From Nosocomiicoccus ampullae (GTDB lineage Bacteria; Bacillota; Bacilli; Staphylococcales; Salinicoccaceae), in the NCBI RefSeq assembly GCF_019357495.1, contig NZ_CP079110.1:1-64000 (forward strand): a DNA stretch of 64,000 bases, read 5' to 3'. The translations under genes were made by a program, and so were the position numbers. Position 1 is the first letter of the stretch. Every line of letters begins with the position of its first letter. This document shows, piece by piece, positions 27,312 to 37,405 of the stretch. The notes under the pieces are model-generated. The model was not told the DNA's origin. It searched no databases and worked only from the letters and a program-made list of their open reading frames with translations.

Positions 27312-28236
27312 ACCATTACTTGAAGTGAACCACTTAAAAAAATACTTTAATTCTAAGAGTAACGAAGTTCGAGCAGTCGACGACGTATCGTTTACAATTA
27401 AACCTGGAGAGACTCTCGGTTTAGTTGGAGAATCTGGATGTGGTAAATCAACTACTGGTCGTACGATTATCAACTTATACGAACCGACTGGTGGCGAAGT
27501 TATCTTTGACGGTAAAGATGTAACAAAGCTAAATAAAAAAGAGATGAAGCAATTTTATCAGAACATGCAGATGATCTTCCAAGATCCTTATGCGTCATTA
27601 AACCCGCGTATGACAGTTAAAGAAATTTTAAGTGAAGGTTACGATATTCATGGACTGTATAAAAATAAAAAAGAACGCAATGAACAAATCAACTACCTAC
27701 TTGAATCTGTTGGTTTGAACAAAGAACACGCGTCGAGATATCCACACGAATTCTCAGGCGGACAACGTCAACGTATTGGTATCGCACGTGCGTTATCATT
27801 TGACCCGAAACTTATCATCGCAGACGAGCCGATTTCAGCACTCGACGTGTCGATTCAAGCACAAGTCGTTAATATGATGAAAGAAATCCAAAAAGAGCGT
27901 GGATTATCCTACTTATTCATAGCGCATGACTTATCAATGGTTAAATATATTTCAGATAGAATCGCTGTAATGTATAAAGGTAAATTATTAGAGATTGGTG
28001 AAGCGGATGACTTATATAACAATCCTATTCACCCTTACACAAAATCCCTACTCTCTGCGGTTCCACAGCCAGACCCTGAGAGTGAGAAAACTCGTCAACG
28101 TATTTCTTATAAACATATTGAATATAGTGCAGAAGAAGAAAAAGATTTAAAACTTAGAGATTTTGGTGACGAACATCTCGTGTACTGCACGTCAAAAGAA
28201 TATGAAAAATGGTCCACACTTAAACCTACAGTATAA
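27301..28236 (+). CDS. oppF: oligopeptide ABC transporter ATP-binding protein OppF
   Basis: Second ATPase of the importer, 311 aa from the GTG at 27301. I prefer this start because AAAGGATG (27287-27294) is six bases upstream. The ATG at 27292 would lie inside that site. Walker A GESGCGKS, signature FSGGQRQR and Walker [13 protein letters not shown] are intact. The gene overlaps oppD by eleven bases. The stop codon lies in the loop of the operon terminator. The gene set oppABCDF is complete. Confidence 0.93.
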   Translation: MLSKPLLEVNHLKKYFNSKSNEVRAVDDVSFTIKPGETLGLVGESGCGKSTTGRTIINLYEPTGGEVIFDGKDVTKLNKKEMKQFYQNMQMIFQDPYASLNPRMTVKEILSEGYDIHGLYKNKKERNEQINYLLESVGLNKEHASRYPHEFSGGQRQRIGIARALSFDPKLIIADEPISALDVSIQAQVVNMMKEIQKERGLSYLFIAHDLSMVKYISDRIAVMYKGKLLEIGEADDLYNNPIHPYTKSLLSAVPQPDPESEKTRQRISYKHIEYSAEEEKDLKLRDFGDEHLVYCTSKEYEKWSTLKPTV

Positions 28237-28253
28237 TTACTGTAGGTTTTTTC
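28222..28253 (+). terminator. terminator of the opp operon
   Basis: Twelve-pair stem AAACCTACAGTA / TACTGTAGGTTT enclosing the oppF stop, followed by a T run. Confidence 0.92.
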
Positions 28254-28346
28254 ATGATATAATTAGTAGAAATAGTATAATAATTGTATTAAGCTACGTA
28301 AATATAAAATAGAGATTTATTTATTTTCTCTAGAATGGAGGAAAAT

Positions 28347-29045
28347 ATGCCAACTAAAATAGTCGTTGTTGATGATGAAAAGCCAATCGCGGAAATATTA
28401 GAATTTAACTTACAAAAAGAAGGTTACGAAGTTTTAATTGCGCACGAAGGAAATGAGGCGCTAGATCTTATCTTAGAAGAAGTGCCAGATTTAGTTTTAC
28501 TTGATATTATGCTACCAGGTAAAGATGGTATGGAAATTTGTAGAGAAGTAAGAAAAAAGTACGACATGCCAATCATTATGTTGACTGCTAAAGATGATGA
28601 AATAGACAAAGTACTCGGTTTAGAACTCGGTGCAGATGATTATGTGACAAAACCATTTTCAGCACGTGAGTTAATTGCGCGTGTAAAAGCAAATCTAAGA
28701 CGCAAGACACCTTCAACTGAAGAAGATAAAACAGATGAGAATATTATGAAAATACGTGAAATTTCAATTGACTTAGATGCATACCTTGTTAAAAAGAACG
28801 ATGAAGAAGTCGAACTCACACAACGTGAATTCGAGTTATTAAAGTATTTAGCACAGTATCCAGGTCAAGTGATGACAAGAGAACATTTACTTGAGACTGT
28901 GTGGGGATATGATTACTTTGGCGACGTACGTACAGTTGACGTTACAGTACGTCGTTTAAGAGAAAAAATCGAAACAGATTCAAGTCATCCAGAATATATA
29001 CTCACGCGTCGTGGTGTTGGTTACTTTATAAAAGGTGACGACTAA
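28347..29045 (+). CDS. walR: essential response regulator WalR (YycF)
   Basis: OmpR-type transcription factor controlling cell-wall hydrolases. The ATG at 28347 (232 aa) is preferred because GGAGG stands at 28337-28341. An upstream ATG at 28335 would overlap that site. The receiver domain has the acidic pair in VVDDEKP, phospho-acceptor Asp in LLDIMLPG (about residue 53) and Lys in VTKPF. The winged-helix domain ends RRGVGYF. A TATAAT at 28276-28281 is a possible -10. It begins the walRKHIJ operon, and walK follows without a gap. Confidence 0.97.
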   Translation: MPTKIVVVDDEKPIAEILEFNLQKEGYEVLIAHEGNEALDLILEEVPDLVLLDIMLPGKDGMEICREVRKKYDMPIIMLTAKDDEIDKVLGLELGADDYVTKPFSARELIARVKANLRRKTPSTEEDKTDENIMKIREISIDLDAYLVKKNDEEVELTQREFELLKYLAQYPGQVMTREHLLETVWGYDYFGDVRTVDVTVRRLREKIETDSSHPEYILTRRGVGYFIKGDD

Positions 29046-30893
29046 ATGTTTAAAGAATGGAGTCGAAATGTTAAATCTCTCCAAGTTAAACTTGTCGTCA
29101 TATATGTCTTACTCATCATTATTGGTATGCAAATTATCGGTCTCTACTTTACAAATGTATTAGAAAGAGACTTAACAAATAATTTTAAAAGCAATATTGA
29201 ATCACAAATTGATCTAATTGAAAGTCGCATCGTCGAGCTAGATAGTGAGTACGATACGAATCGTAGTAAGTTTCAGCAAGAAGTTCAAAAAGTTATCGAT
29301 GACTATGGAAATAGACTCGATATTAATGAAATTCGATATGTAAATAACGATCAAATACTACTTGCAACGAGTAAAATCACAAACGAAGGAACAGTAAATG
29401 CTCGGGTAAATATAAAAGATTTAAACGACGCATTAGAAACTGGTGTTCAAAACGATGAAATCTTCGTAAATCGAGCGGATGATAATAAGCGTGTTTGGCT
29501 TGTGAACTCTCCAGTCGTTTCACACGATAAGATTATCGGTGCAATTTACGTCGAATCAAATATCGAAACAGTCTATTCACAACTTGAAAAGATTAACAAT
29601 ACATTTATTATCGCGACTGCGATTTCTTTAATTATTACGACAGTACTCGGTATATTTGTTGCACGTACAATTACTAAACCAATCATTAGTATGAGAAACC
29701 AAGCGCTACTGATGTCTGAAGGAAACTATACATCTAGAGTACAAATTTATAGTGATGATGAGATCGGTCAACTCGCGGAGTCATTTAATATACTTTCTAA
29801 ACGTGTTCAAGAGGCACAAGCTAATACTGAAAGTGAAAAAAACCGTCTCGACTCAGTAATTACACATATGTCAGACGGAATTATTTCATCAGATAGACGT
29901 GGAGGTATTAGACTCGCAAACGACACAGCGTTATACATGTTAGACGTAGATTACGAAGATATATTAAACAAAAATATGATTACAACACTCGGCTTAGAAG
30001 ACGAATTAGAACTCTCTGACATCTTAAGTGATAGAGACACATCTCATTTAATTTTCTTAGAATCTAAAGAAGGGAACCGTATCATTAGAGTGAATTTTAG
30101 CGCTATAGTAAAAGATACGGGATTCGTTAGTGGATTCATTGCGGTAATGCATGACGTTACAGAGCAAGAAGAATTTGAAAGAGAACGTAGAGAATTCGTT
30201 GCGAACGTTTCACATGAGCTTCGCACCCCACTTACATCAATGCATAGTTATATCGAAGCATTAGAAGACGGTGCGTGGCAAGATGAAGAAATTGCACCTA
30301 GATTTTTAAAAGTAACACGTGAAGAAACTGAGCGTATGTCTAGACTTGTTGAAGACTTACTTCAATTATCACGTATGGATAGTGAAGTTGAAGAAATCAA
30401 TAAAGAAGTTGTGAACTTCAATATGTTCTTAGAAAATATTATTGAAAGATTTACAATTACGTTTAAAGACGAAGTTATATTTACGAAAAATATTCCAAAT
30501 AAACCAATATATGCTGAAATTGCGATTGATAAGATGATGCAAGTACTAGATAACGTTATAACTAACGCTATTAAATATCAGACAAGAACACCGAAAAAGG
30601 TTGAATTTCATTTACAAGAAAATACATTATATAACCGAATGACTTTACGTATTAAAGACCACGGATTAGGAATTCCAGGTAAAAATGTGAACCAAATATT
30701 TGATAGATTCTATAGAATCGACAAATCACGTACACGACAAATGGGTGGTACAGGACTCGGACTTGCGATATCTAAAGAAATTGTAGAAGCACATGACGGT
30801 AAAATATGGGCAAATAGTATCGAAGGAGAAGGTACGACAATATTCATAAACTTACCTTATTTAGATATTGAAGAGGATGAGTGGGATGCTTAA
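29046..30893 (+). CDS. walK: essential sensor histidine kinase WalK (YycG)
   Basis: Membrane sensor kinase of 615 aa that phosphorylates WalR. Two membrane helices (about 14-36 and 185-207) flank an extracellular PAS-like domain. HAMP (208-260), a cytosolic PAS (about 265-375), HisKA with phospho-His390 in NVSHELRTP, and the HATPase domain ([27 protein letters not shown]) follow. His274, Asp277, His369 and Glu373 occupy the spacing (HxxD, HxxxE) of the zinc-binding site described in the S. aureus cytosolic PAS. The gene abuts walR, and its end overlaps walH. Confidence 0.97.
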   Translation: MFKEWSRNVKSLQVKLVVIYVLLIIIGMQIIGLYFTNVLERDLTNNFKSNIESQIDLIESRIVELDSEYDTNRSKFQQEVQKVIDDYGNRLDINEIRYVNNDQILLATSKITNEGTVNARVNIKDLNDALETGVQNDEIFVNRADDNKRVWLVNSPVVSHDKIIGAIYVESNIETVYSQLEKINNTFIIATAISLIITTVLGIFVARTITKPIISMRNQALLMSEGNYTSRVQIYSDDEIGQLAESFNILSKRVQEAQANTESEKNRLDSVITHMSDGIISSDRRGGIRLANDTALYMLDVDYEDILNKNMITTLGLEDELELSDILSDRDTSHLIFLESKEGNRIIRVNFSAIVKDTGFVSGFIAVMHDVTEQEEFERERREFVANVSHELRTPLTSMHSYIEALEDGAWQDEEIAPRFLKVTREETERMSRLVEDLLQLSRMDSEVEEINKEVVNFNMFLENIIERFTITFKDEVIFTKNIPNKPIYAEIAIDKMMQVLDNVITNAIKYQTRTPKKVEFHLQENTLYNRMTLRIKDHGLGIPGKNVNQIFDRFYRIDKSRTRQMGGTGLGLAISKEIVEAHDGKIWANSIEGEGTTIFINLPYLDIEEDEWDA

Positions 30894-32196
30894 GGAACAT
30901 ATTAAAACAATATTTCTCACAGTTCTCATAATTTTAAGTTGTTTTCTGACGTATAAAACTTGGATTTACACACCAGAATTTGAGTCCATTGACACGACTT
31001 TATCTCTCCCGCCAATGTCTTCTCAAGGTGAAGTCGTATCGTTTAAAGATACGACTCGTGCGTATCAAGCAGTTCATATTAAAGATAATGAAGAAATTGG
31101 TACGATGAGTAAAGAGTTTTTAGACGAGTTTAGAGATCTCTTTCAAGGTAAAGAAGTAACCGAAGTTCAACAAGAACAGCCAATTAATCAATTAAAATCT
31201 GAAGCATTAATCGAAAGTAACGAGATACTCATTATCGATTATTATTCAGAAATGCCTGCACGTACATTTTTAACGATGTTTGAAATGGATACAGATAAAG
31301 ACCATATAGATTTTAATTTCGACCGTATCATTTTAGAAATGCGTGACGATGATACAATTTTAAATTTAGTCACCGAAGATCGTACGAGTTTTACTTCTTA
31401 TAAAATAGATATTCCTAAAAGTGAGATTGAAACAGTTATTAATAATCATAGTGACTTATTTATAGACTATTCGATGGTTATTTCAAATGCTGAAACATCC
31501 AATCGATTAACTGCGATATATGGACCAAAATCACCAGGAAAACAAAAGGTTCACCAGTTTATACCATCAACGCTAAGCGTATCGACGATGAACGAAACAT
31601 TATTCTCATCGTCAGATGTTGAACAAAAACAATCTAAAGATATTACAGTCTATGAATCAGATACCGAAATTGCGACGTATAGTGCAAATAACTATCAGTA
31701 TTCATTTATGAATTTAAAAGAAGCAGATAGTAATACACTCTCACCCTATCGGACAATCGAAAAATCATTTATCTTTTTAAATGGACATATGGGATTAACT
31801 GCTAAGGACATATTATTTGATTATGATGATGAAGAAAGTACAGTAATATACAAGCCAATGTTAAATGATTATGTCGTATTTAGTGATGAGATTATGAGTG
31901 AAATACTAGTCACAGTTAGAAAAGGAACAATCGCTGAATATAGTCGACCAATGATTCAAGTGAACGCAAATATTCCTTCTGATCTAAGTACGACGCTTGA
32001 TGACCTAGAAAAAGTTCGTTATAAAATTGTAATTGATGAAAATTATGACTTCTCAAAAGTGAGTAAAATTATACTTGCGTATGAATTAAAACACAATGAA
32101 GATCAAAGTGAATTAAACGTCGTTGACTATATACCATCTTGGTATATTCTTTACGACGGTGAATGGGTGAAATACGATATTGAGGATGAAAGTTAA
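30886..32196 (+). CDS. walH: WalK-associated membrane protein WalH (YycH)
   Basis: Auxiliary membrane-anchored protein that, with WalI, modulates WalK activity. The start is the ATG at 30886 (436 aa), behind GAGG inside walK. Upstream in-frame TTG and ATG codons are less well spaced. One N-terminal membrane helix (about 7-24) anchors a long extracellular part. The sequence is poorly conserved, as usual for YycH, so position carries much of the assignment. Its stop shares one base with walI. Confidence 0.92.
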   Translation: MLKEHIKTIFLTVLIILSCFLTYKTWIYTPEFESIDTTLSLPPMSSQGEVVSFKDTTRAYQAVHIKDNEEIGTMSKEFLDEFRDLFQGKEVTEVQQEQPINQLKSEALIESNEILIIDYYSEMPARTFLTMFEMDTDKDHIDFNFDRIILEMRDDDTILNLVTEDRTSFTSYKIDIPKSEIETVINNHSDLFIDYSMVISNAETSNRLTAIYGPKSPGKQKVHQFIPSTLSVSTMNETLFSSSDVEQKQSKDITVYESDTEIATYSANNYQYSFMNLKEADSNTLSPYRTIEKSFIFLNGHMGLTAKDILFDYDDEESTVIYKPMLNDYVVFSDEIMSEILVTVRKGTIAEYSRPMIQVNANIPSDLSTTLDDLEKVRYKIVIDENYDFSKVSKIILAYELKHNEDQSELNVVDYIPSWYILYDGEWVKYDIEDES

Positions 32197-32954
32197 TGGA
32201 TTGGAAATTAAGTAAGTCGATATATATTTTTGTGTTTTTAATCATTAATATCGTATTAATCATTGTGCTTTATAATCAGAATAAGACTTCTGATTCGATG
32301 GAAATTAAAACAAATAAAACAGTTCAAAAAAGTGATGACTACAAAACAAACGTTAATACGACAGAAGAAATTAAATTGACAGTATTAAATGGTACACGAA
32401 AAGAATTTCAATCAGCAACATCTTCAGAAGAATCAACAAATCAAGGTATGCTAAAAAGTATTAGGAAAGTTCAAAGCTTAGACTTTGAACCGTCACATGT
32501 TCAAGAGTATGTCAATCAAGAAATGTATAAAGGTAGTGAATATACGTATAATTCGGACACAAGTAACAAAGAAATATTATATTTCAACCAAATGCACAAC
32601 TCACTACCAATTTTTAATAATAGTGCAGCACGTATTAAAGCAGTAAATAAAGATGAGGGTATACAATTAGAACAAGGTTATATAGAGAATATCTCTGCCA
32701 ATGAATACTCTAAAAAAGAACCAGTTAACGATCCGTTGGAAGCTGTAGAAGAACTTATGAAAGAAAAAGAAATTTCAAAAGAGGCAATCATTCTTTCTTC
32801 AACACTTGGATATTACTTAGTACTTCTACATGATAATAGTAATCAAGTATTACTTCGACCAAAATGGAAGCTAATTATTGAAGAAAAAGATATAACTCGT
32901 GTAATATATGTGGATGCAATCAATGCATCAGAAGAAATAATTGAAGGTGAGTGA
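32196..32954 (+). CDS. walI: WalK-associated membrane protein WalI (YycI)
   Basis: Bitopic membrane protein of 252 aa, with one N-terminal helix (about 7-26) and an extracellular domain that pairs with WalH. The conserved YycI features are the QSLDFEPSHVQEYVNQ region and the C-terminal RPKWKLIIE segment. The ATG overlaps the walH stop by one base. Its own stop overlaps the walJ GTG start by four bases. Confidence 0.92.
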   Translation: MDWKLSKSIYIFVFLIINIVLIIVLYNQNKTSDSMEIKTNKTVQKSDDYKTNVNTTEEIKLTVLNGTRKEFQSATSSEESTNQGMLKSIRKVQSLDFEPSHVQEYVNQEMYKGSEYTYNSDTSNKEILYFNQMHNSLPIFNNSAARIKAVNKDEGIQLEQGYIENISANEYSKKEPVNDPLEAVEELMKEKEISKEAIILSSTLGYYLVLLHDNSNQVLLRPKWKLIIEEKDITRVIYVDAINASEEIIEGE

Positions 32955-33751
32955 AATCCACAATGAAAATGAGTGTACTTGCGAGTGGCTCAACAGGAAA
33001 CTGTATATTTGTAGAGTCAGATTCGGGTAGTATTTTAATCGATGTGGGTCTTACATGTAAGAGAACTGAGATTGCGTTAAACAAAATCGAACGCTCATTA
33101 AACGATATCGACGCGATTTTAATTACGCATGAACATAGCGATCACATTAAGGGGTTAAAAGTCATCGCGAAGCGTTATAACATTCCAATATTTGCTAATA
33201 AAAAAACGTGGGAAGCAATTGAATCTAAAAACATCCACGTTAACGAAGAACAAAAATTTGAGTTTAATGCTTTAAACTATAAAGAAATAATTGGCTTAGA
33301 CGTCGAGTCATTTAACGTCTCACATGACGCAGTAGACCCTCAATTTTACACACTATCTCAAAATGATAAAAAAATATCGGTAATTACAGATACAGGATAC
33401 GTTTCAGATGAAATGAAAGGTATTATAAAAGACAGTGATGTTTTCGTATTTGAATCAAACCATGATGTAGATATGTTACGTGCTGGAAGATATCCATGGC
33501 CAACAAAGCAAAGAATACTGAGTGATATTGGGCACGTATCAAATGAAGACGCAGCACACGCGATGAAAGACGTTATCACTGACCGAACAAAACGCATCTA
33601 TTTATCACACTTAAGTCAGGATAACAATATTAAAGAACTTGCAAGAATGAGTGTTGAACAAGTATTAAATCATCATGATATCGATACAATATCTCATGTA
33701 GCATTACAAGACACAGATAAAGACGAACCAACAAAAATATACACATTATAA
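32951..33751 (+). CDS. walJ: metallo-beta-lactamase-fold exonuclease WalJ (YycJ)
   Basis: Cytosolic metallo-hydrolase of the YycJ family, implicated in DNA 5'-3' exonuclease or mismatch repair functions. The GTG start at 32951 gives 266 aa and the same N-terminal spacing (six residues before MSVLASGSTGN) as staphylococcal WalJ. It overlaps the walI stop (GTGA). An ATG at 32963 is the alternative. Metal ligands are seen in THEHSDH, NVSHDAVDP, ITDTGYVS and YLSHLSQDN. It is the last gene of the wal operon. Confidence 0.95.
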   Translation: MKSTMKMSVLASGSTGNCIFVESDSGSILIDVGLTCKRTEIALNKIERSLNDIDAILITHEHSDHIKGLKVIAKRYNIPIFANKKTWEAIESKNIHVNEEQKFEFNALNYKEIIGLDVESFNVSHDAVDPQFYTLSQNDKKISVITDTGYVSDEMKGIIKDSDVFVFESNHDVDMLRAGRYPWPTKQRILSDIGHVSNEDAAHAMKDVITDRTKRIYLSHLSQDNNIKELARMSVEQVLNHHDIDTISHVALQDTDKDEPTKIYTL

Positions 33752-33759
33752 AAGAAAAG

Positions 33760-33803
33760 TTATCCACAAGTAAGTGTGTATAACTACTGAATACTGTGGA
33801 TAA
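33760..33803. promoter_or_regulatory. DnaA-box cluster between walJ and rlmH
   Basis: Within 44 bases there are two perfect boxes, TTATCCACA at 33760-33768 and TGTGGATAA at 33795-33803, plus the one-mismatch TGTGTATAA at 33775-33783. This resembles oriC in box quality but lacks a trio or AT-rich element. Bacillus subtilis has one of its DnaA-box clusters by yydA, the rlmH orthologue. Confidence 0.85.
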
Positions 33804-33808
33804 CTTGG

Positions 33809-33837
33809 GGACCAAGTGTGGAATACTTGGTCCTTTT
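33809..33837 (+). terminator. terminator of the wal operon
   Basis: Nine-pair stem GGACCAAGT / ACTTGGTCC with a seven-base loop, then TTTT. Confidence 0.85.
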
Positions 33838-33868
33838 CTGTGAATAAAATTAAAAATGAGGTGATTTA

Positions 33869-34348
33869 ATGAAACTGACACTTATAACTGTTGGTAAATT
33901 AAAAGAAAAATATTGGCGTGAAGCGGTAAAAGAATATGAAAAGAGACTCAGTAAATACGCGAGTGTCTCACTCATTGAAATAAAAGACGAGCAAGAACCA
34001 AATAACGCAAGTGCTAAAGACATTGAGATTATTAAAAATAAAGAAGCAGAACGTATTTTATCTAAAATAAAACCAAATCAACACGTCGTGACGCTGGAGA
34101 TCGGTGGAAAAGAACATTCTTCAGAAAGTTTTGCAAAACATTATAACAACTGGAAAACACAAGGCAAAAGTAATGTTGTATTTGTCATTGGTGGAAGTAA
34201 TGGAATTGGAGAAGAAGTATTAAAACGATCAAACGAAGCAATTAGTTTTGGAAAAATGACCTACCCCCATCAAATGATGAAAGTTATACTACTCGAACAG
34301 TTATTTAGAGTAAATAAGATATTGAATAATGAAAGTTATCATAAGTGA
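33869..34348 (+). CDS. rlmH: 23S rRNA (pseudouridine-1915 N3) methyltransferase RlmH
   Basis: SPOUT methyltransferase of 159 aa acting on the assembled ribosome. The N-terminus KLTLITVGKLKEKYW, the SAM knot VFVIGGSNGIGEEV and C-terminal MKVILLEQLFRVNKI...YHK are diagnostic. RBS GAGGTGATT precedes the ATG. In staphylococci the last codons are the insertion site of SCC elements. Here the gene is intact and followed by about 240 bases without a clear gene. Confidence 0.97.
   Translation: MKLTLITVGKLKEKYWREAVKEYEKRLSKYASVSLIEIKDEQEPNNASAKDIEIIKNKEAERILSKIKPNQHVVTLEIGGKEHSSESFAKHYNNWKTQGKSNVVFVIGGSNGIGEEVLKRSNEAISFGKMTYPHQMMKVILLEQLFRVNKILNNESYHK
34331..34348 (+). other. SCC-type attachment site (attB) at the 3' end of rlmH
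   Basis: GAAAGTTATCATAAGTGA resembles the staphylococcal SCC integration core GAAGCNTATCATAARTGA. I found no second copy downstream in the window, so the site looks unoccupied. Confidence 0.6.
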
Positions 34349-34587
34349 TACGATTTTTTAGAATTTATACATCGCTAATAGAGATCAATATTTCCTTTAT
34401 TTAATTTTATATATGTGATATCAGAAAAGATATAGCATTATGGTAAATATTAAGAATTAATTGGTTACTAAATATAAAATATAATTATGTATTGATAAAG
34501 GAGAATTTAAATGAAGGCGAAGTGCTCCTCAGCCCTTCGCCTAAAATTTATTCAAGAGAACTATTTATATTTTAATTGATTTATCAT
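34349..34587. other. rlmH-downstream spacer with a short ORF and hairpin
   Basis: An AT-rich spacer. A 22-codon ORF (ATG 34511 to TGA 34579) has AAGGAG upstream. Its first codons form the hairpin AGGCGAAG (34515-34522) / CTTCGCCT (34535-34542). The hairpin may be the terminator of the opposing dehydrogenase gene, and the ORF may be chance or a remnant. No similarity is recognised. Confidence 0.35.
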
Positions 34588-35322
34588 TTATAGTGCAGTA
34601 ATACCACCATCTATAACAAATTCTGATCCTGTAGAATAAGAAGCATCGTCAGACGCTAAGAAACATACAAGGTTAGATACTTCTTCTGACTGCGCCACTC
34701 TACGCATTGGAATTGTTTTTTCGAATTCTTTAACGGCTTCTTTAACATCTTCTTGTTCTAACATTGGTGTTTTTATAACACCTGGGTGTACTGAGTTAAC
34801 TCTAATATTGTATGGAGACAATTCTTTAGCTGCAGCTTTTGTCATACCTCTGACCGCAAATTTTGTATCTGTATAGCCAATTGCACCACCAACAAGACCA
34901 TTAATTGAAGAAATATTGATGATTGCCCCTTGTTTTTGACTTTTCATAATTTTAGATACAGTTTTGATGCCTAAAAATACAGATACTTGATTAATATTTA
35001 CAATCTTCATATAATCTTCTAATGATATTTGGTCAATTGTTTTATTGTATGTGATTCCAGCATTATTAACCAATACATCAATTCGATTCCATTTGTTCAT
35101 TACTTCTTGAATGACATGATTCCAATCTGCTTCTTTAGATACATCATGCTTGATAAATAAAACATCGTCTCCAAGAGAATTAGCTGTTTTTTGGCCTAAT
35201 TCATCATTAATATCAGTTATCACGACTTTTGCGCCTTCAGCTATCGCTTTTTTGGCATGAAGTTCTCCCATACCTTGTGCGCCACCAGTAATAACGACGA
35301 CTTTATCTTGTAATTTTCCCAT
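34588..35322 (-). CDS. short-chain dehydrogenase/reductase
   Basis: NAD(P)-dependent oxidoreductase of the classical SDR family, 244 aa. The ATG at 35322 has AGGAAGG upstream. A longer in-frame start at 35358 is unlikely. Motifs are the TGGAQGMG dinucleotide loop, VLVNNAGI, catalytic Ser in ISSINGLVGG and YTDTK (Tyr-x3-Lys), with C-terminal VIDGG. Overall it resembles hydroxysteroid/cyclopentanol dehydrogenase-like SDRs, but the substrate cannot be read from the sequence. Acetoin reductase is also an SDR, and budA is nearby, so that is an alternative. It appears to be a single-gene unit. Confidence 0.88.
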   Translation of the reverse strand: MGKLQDKVVVITGGAQGMGELHAKKAIAEGAKVVITDINDELGQKTANSLGDDVLFIKHDVSKEADWNHVIQEVMNKWNRIDVLVNNAGITYNKTIDQISLEDYMKIVNINQVSVFLGIKTVSKIMKSQKQGAIINISSINGLVGGAIGYTDTKFAVRGMTKAAAKELSPYNIRVNSVHPGVIKTPMLEQEDVKEAVKEFEKTIPMRRVAQSEEVSNLVCFLASDDASYSTGSEFVIDGGITAL

Positions 35323-35428
35323 TGTAAAACATCCTTCCTCTAAATTAATATTGTTCATAATGTTATTGTATATTTAACTCAATCCAGAAGCTAAAAAAGT
35401 CATTTATATTTATAAAGGTTTTTTTAAC

Positions 35429-37234
35429 TTAAATATATGACTCTGTCAGTTCTAAAAATTCTTCAATGTCTTTATGAACTGAATTTAATGCGTCTTGCCA
35501 GAAGTCTGGTTTGCGTAAATCAACGTTTAAATGCTTTTCAGCTAACTCTTCTGTTGTCATGCTCGCAGTATCGCGTAGAAGCGCAATATAGTCATCTTCA
35601 CTCAGGTTTCCATCTTCTAAGAAGCGGTTGTATATGCCTAAGCTGAAGAAGTATCCAAATGTATATGGGAAATTATAGAATGGTACACCAGTAATATGAA
35701 AATGTAATTTTGTTGCCCAGAACATTGGATGATATGAACGAAGTGCATCTTGATATGCTTCTTTTTGTGCTTCTTCCATTAGTTCTTTTAGTCTGTTGCT
35801 GTCTACAGTTGATTTTTGACGTTCATCATATAAGTTACGTTCAAAGATATAGCGTGCGTGGATATTCATCATAAATGCGACACTTCTTGAGAGTTTCTCG
35901 TCGATTAAATTAATTTTTTCTGCGTCTGAAGTTGCATTTTCAATCGTTGCATTTGAAACGACAAGTTCTGCGAATGTAGATGCTGTTTCTGCAACGTTCA
36001 TTGCGTAGCGCTGATTGAAAATAGGTAAATCACGCATCACATAACTATGGAACGCATGACCAAGTTCGTGCGCGAGTGTTGAGACGTTACTTGTACTACC
36101 AGCAAACGTCATAAAAATACGAGACTGTTCTGATTCTGGAAGATTAGAACAATACCCACCCGGACGTTTTCCAGGGCGATCTTCTGCTTCAATCCATTGT
36201 TCTTCAAATGCACGACGCGACATCTCTGCCATTTTTGGGCTGAATGATTTAAAATTCTCGATAATAAATTCTGCTGCTTCATTGTACGTATATTTTTTGC
36301 TTGTATAATCTCCTACGTCAACACTTGCACTGACATCGAGCCAACCTAATTGATCAACACCAAGAAGTTGTGCTTTTCTTTTAAAGTATTTTTTGAGTGG
36401 TGATTTATTTTTAGCTATCGTATTCCACATTGTATCGAGTGTTTCTTCATCCATACGGTTGTAGTCTAGTGGTACTTTCATATAATCTTTATAGTTGTGA
36501 AGTTGATAGTTATTTAAACGAAATCCTGATAAATGGTTTAACGTCGTAGAAAATAAATCAGCTTTTTTCTCCCATGTATCTTCCCAAATTTTTAACAGTT
36601 CTTCACGTTTTTCAGGATTCTCTTCTGAATTCATCTTATTTTCAAATTGACCTGCTGAATAATATTTAGTTTCATTATCTTCAGTTAATGGAATTTGAAT
36701 AGAAGCAACGAGTTGATTGTACATATTCCCCCACCCATGTAGACCATCGAGTGATAAATTGTTGATGATTGTTTCTTCCTCTGTGGACAATAAATCATTT
36801 TCTTTTTTTCGTATTTCTTCTAAAGGGAAACTCATTGCTTTAAAGAAGTCGTCCTCTAAAAATTTGTTAAATTGTTCCTCAGTAAGTGCACTGATTTTCT
36901 TATTTAAAATAATATTCTCTGATGAGAAATCTTTACGTAAATCCGCAACTTGATTTGAATTTTGTAATGCCTTTTGATCGTTAACATCTGCAGATACTAA
37001 TCCTGTCGTAAAGCTCCCCATCTCACCAAGCGCGTTTGAAATGTTTTCGTATTGCTGTAAGATGCTCTTTAGCTGTGTAAAATCATTAGAATTTCCTTCA
37101 GGATCCCAGTCCTCTAGTTTGTTAGAAAAATCAGTAATGCTATCACTCACTTCTAATAAACGTTCTTTGAAAGTAGAAGATTCACTCCCACCTGGAAACA
37201 CACTCTCCATATCCCAATTCTCTTTATACTTCAT
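35429..37234 (-). CDS. pepF: oligoendopeptidase F (M3 family)
   Basis: Cytosolic zinc metallopeptidase that cuts peptides of roughly 7-17 residues. The ATG at 37234 (601 aa) has AAAGGATGG upstream; a longer in-frame start at 37303 adds an unrelated hydrophobic leader. The zinc site is LAHELGHAFHS (HExxH), with the third ligand in NVAETASTFAE. The N-terminal helical PepF domain spans roughly residues 100-180. The upstream region contains a cre sequence identical to the one before oppA, so peptide import and cleavage are probably co-regulated. Confidence 0.95.
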   Translation of the reverse strand: MKYKENWDMESVFPGGSESSTFKERLLEVSDSITDFSNKLEDWDPEGNSNDFTQLKSILQQYENISNALGEMGSFTTGLVSADVNDQKALQNSNQVADLRKDFSSENIILNKKISALTEEQFNKFLEDDFFKAMSFPLEEIRKKENDLLSTEEETIINNLSLDGLHGWGNMYNQLVASIQIPLTEDNETKYYSAGQFENKMNSEENPEKREELLKIWEDTWEKKADLFSTTLNHLSGFRLNNYQLHNYKDYMKVPLDYNRMDEETLDTMWNTIAKNKSPLKKYFKRKAQLLGVDQLGWLDVSASVDVGDYTSKKYTYNEAAEFIIENFKSFSPKMAEMSRRAFEEQWIEAEDRPGKRPGGYCSNLPESEQSRIFMTFAGSTSNVSTLAHELGHAFHSYVMRDLPIFNQRYAMNVAETASTFAELVVSNATIENATSDAEKINLIDEKLSRSVAFMMNIHARYIFERNLYDERQKSTVDSNRLKELMEEAQKEAYQDALRSYHPMFWATKLHFHITGVPFYNFPYTFGYFFSLGIYNRFLEDGNLSEDDYIALLRDTASMTTEELAEKHLNVDLRKPDFWQDALNSVHKDIEEFLELTESYI

Positions 37235-37301
37235 TAAATTCCATCCTTTCTGAATAAAAATATTGATACTTTTATCATACAGAAAATATATGAATATTAA
37301 C

Positions 37302-37315
37302 ATAAAACGTTTTCA
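37302..37315 (-). promoter_or_regulatory. CcpA cre site upstream of pepF
   Basis: On the - strand it reads TGAAAACGTTTTAT, identical over 14 bases to the oppA cre, 68 bases before the pepF start. Confidence 0.68.
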
Positions 37316-37405
37316 TAATTTGAGTATAAATTTATTAGAGATGATAGAATAATATTTGTCAGTTATTTATTGATAAATGTATGTTAAAAATTTTGAGGTG
37401 ATTTC

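Noticed and set aside
37235-37303. 23-residue hydrophobic leader on PepF
   Set aside because: PepF is cytosolic, the ribosome site sits just before ATG 37234, and the extension overlaps the likely promoter and cre.
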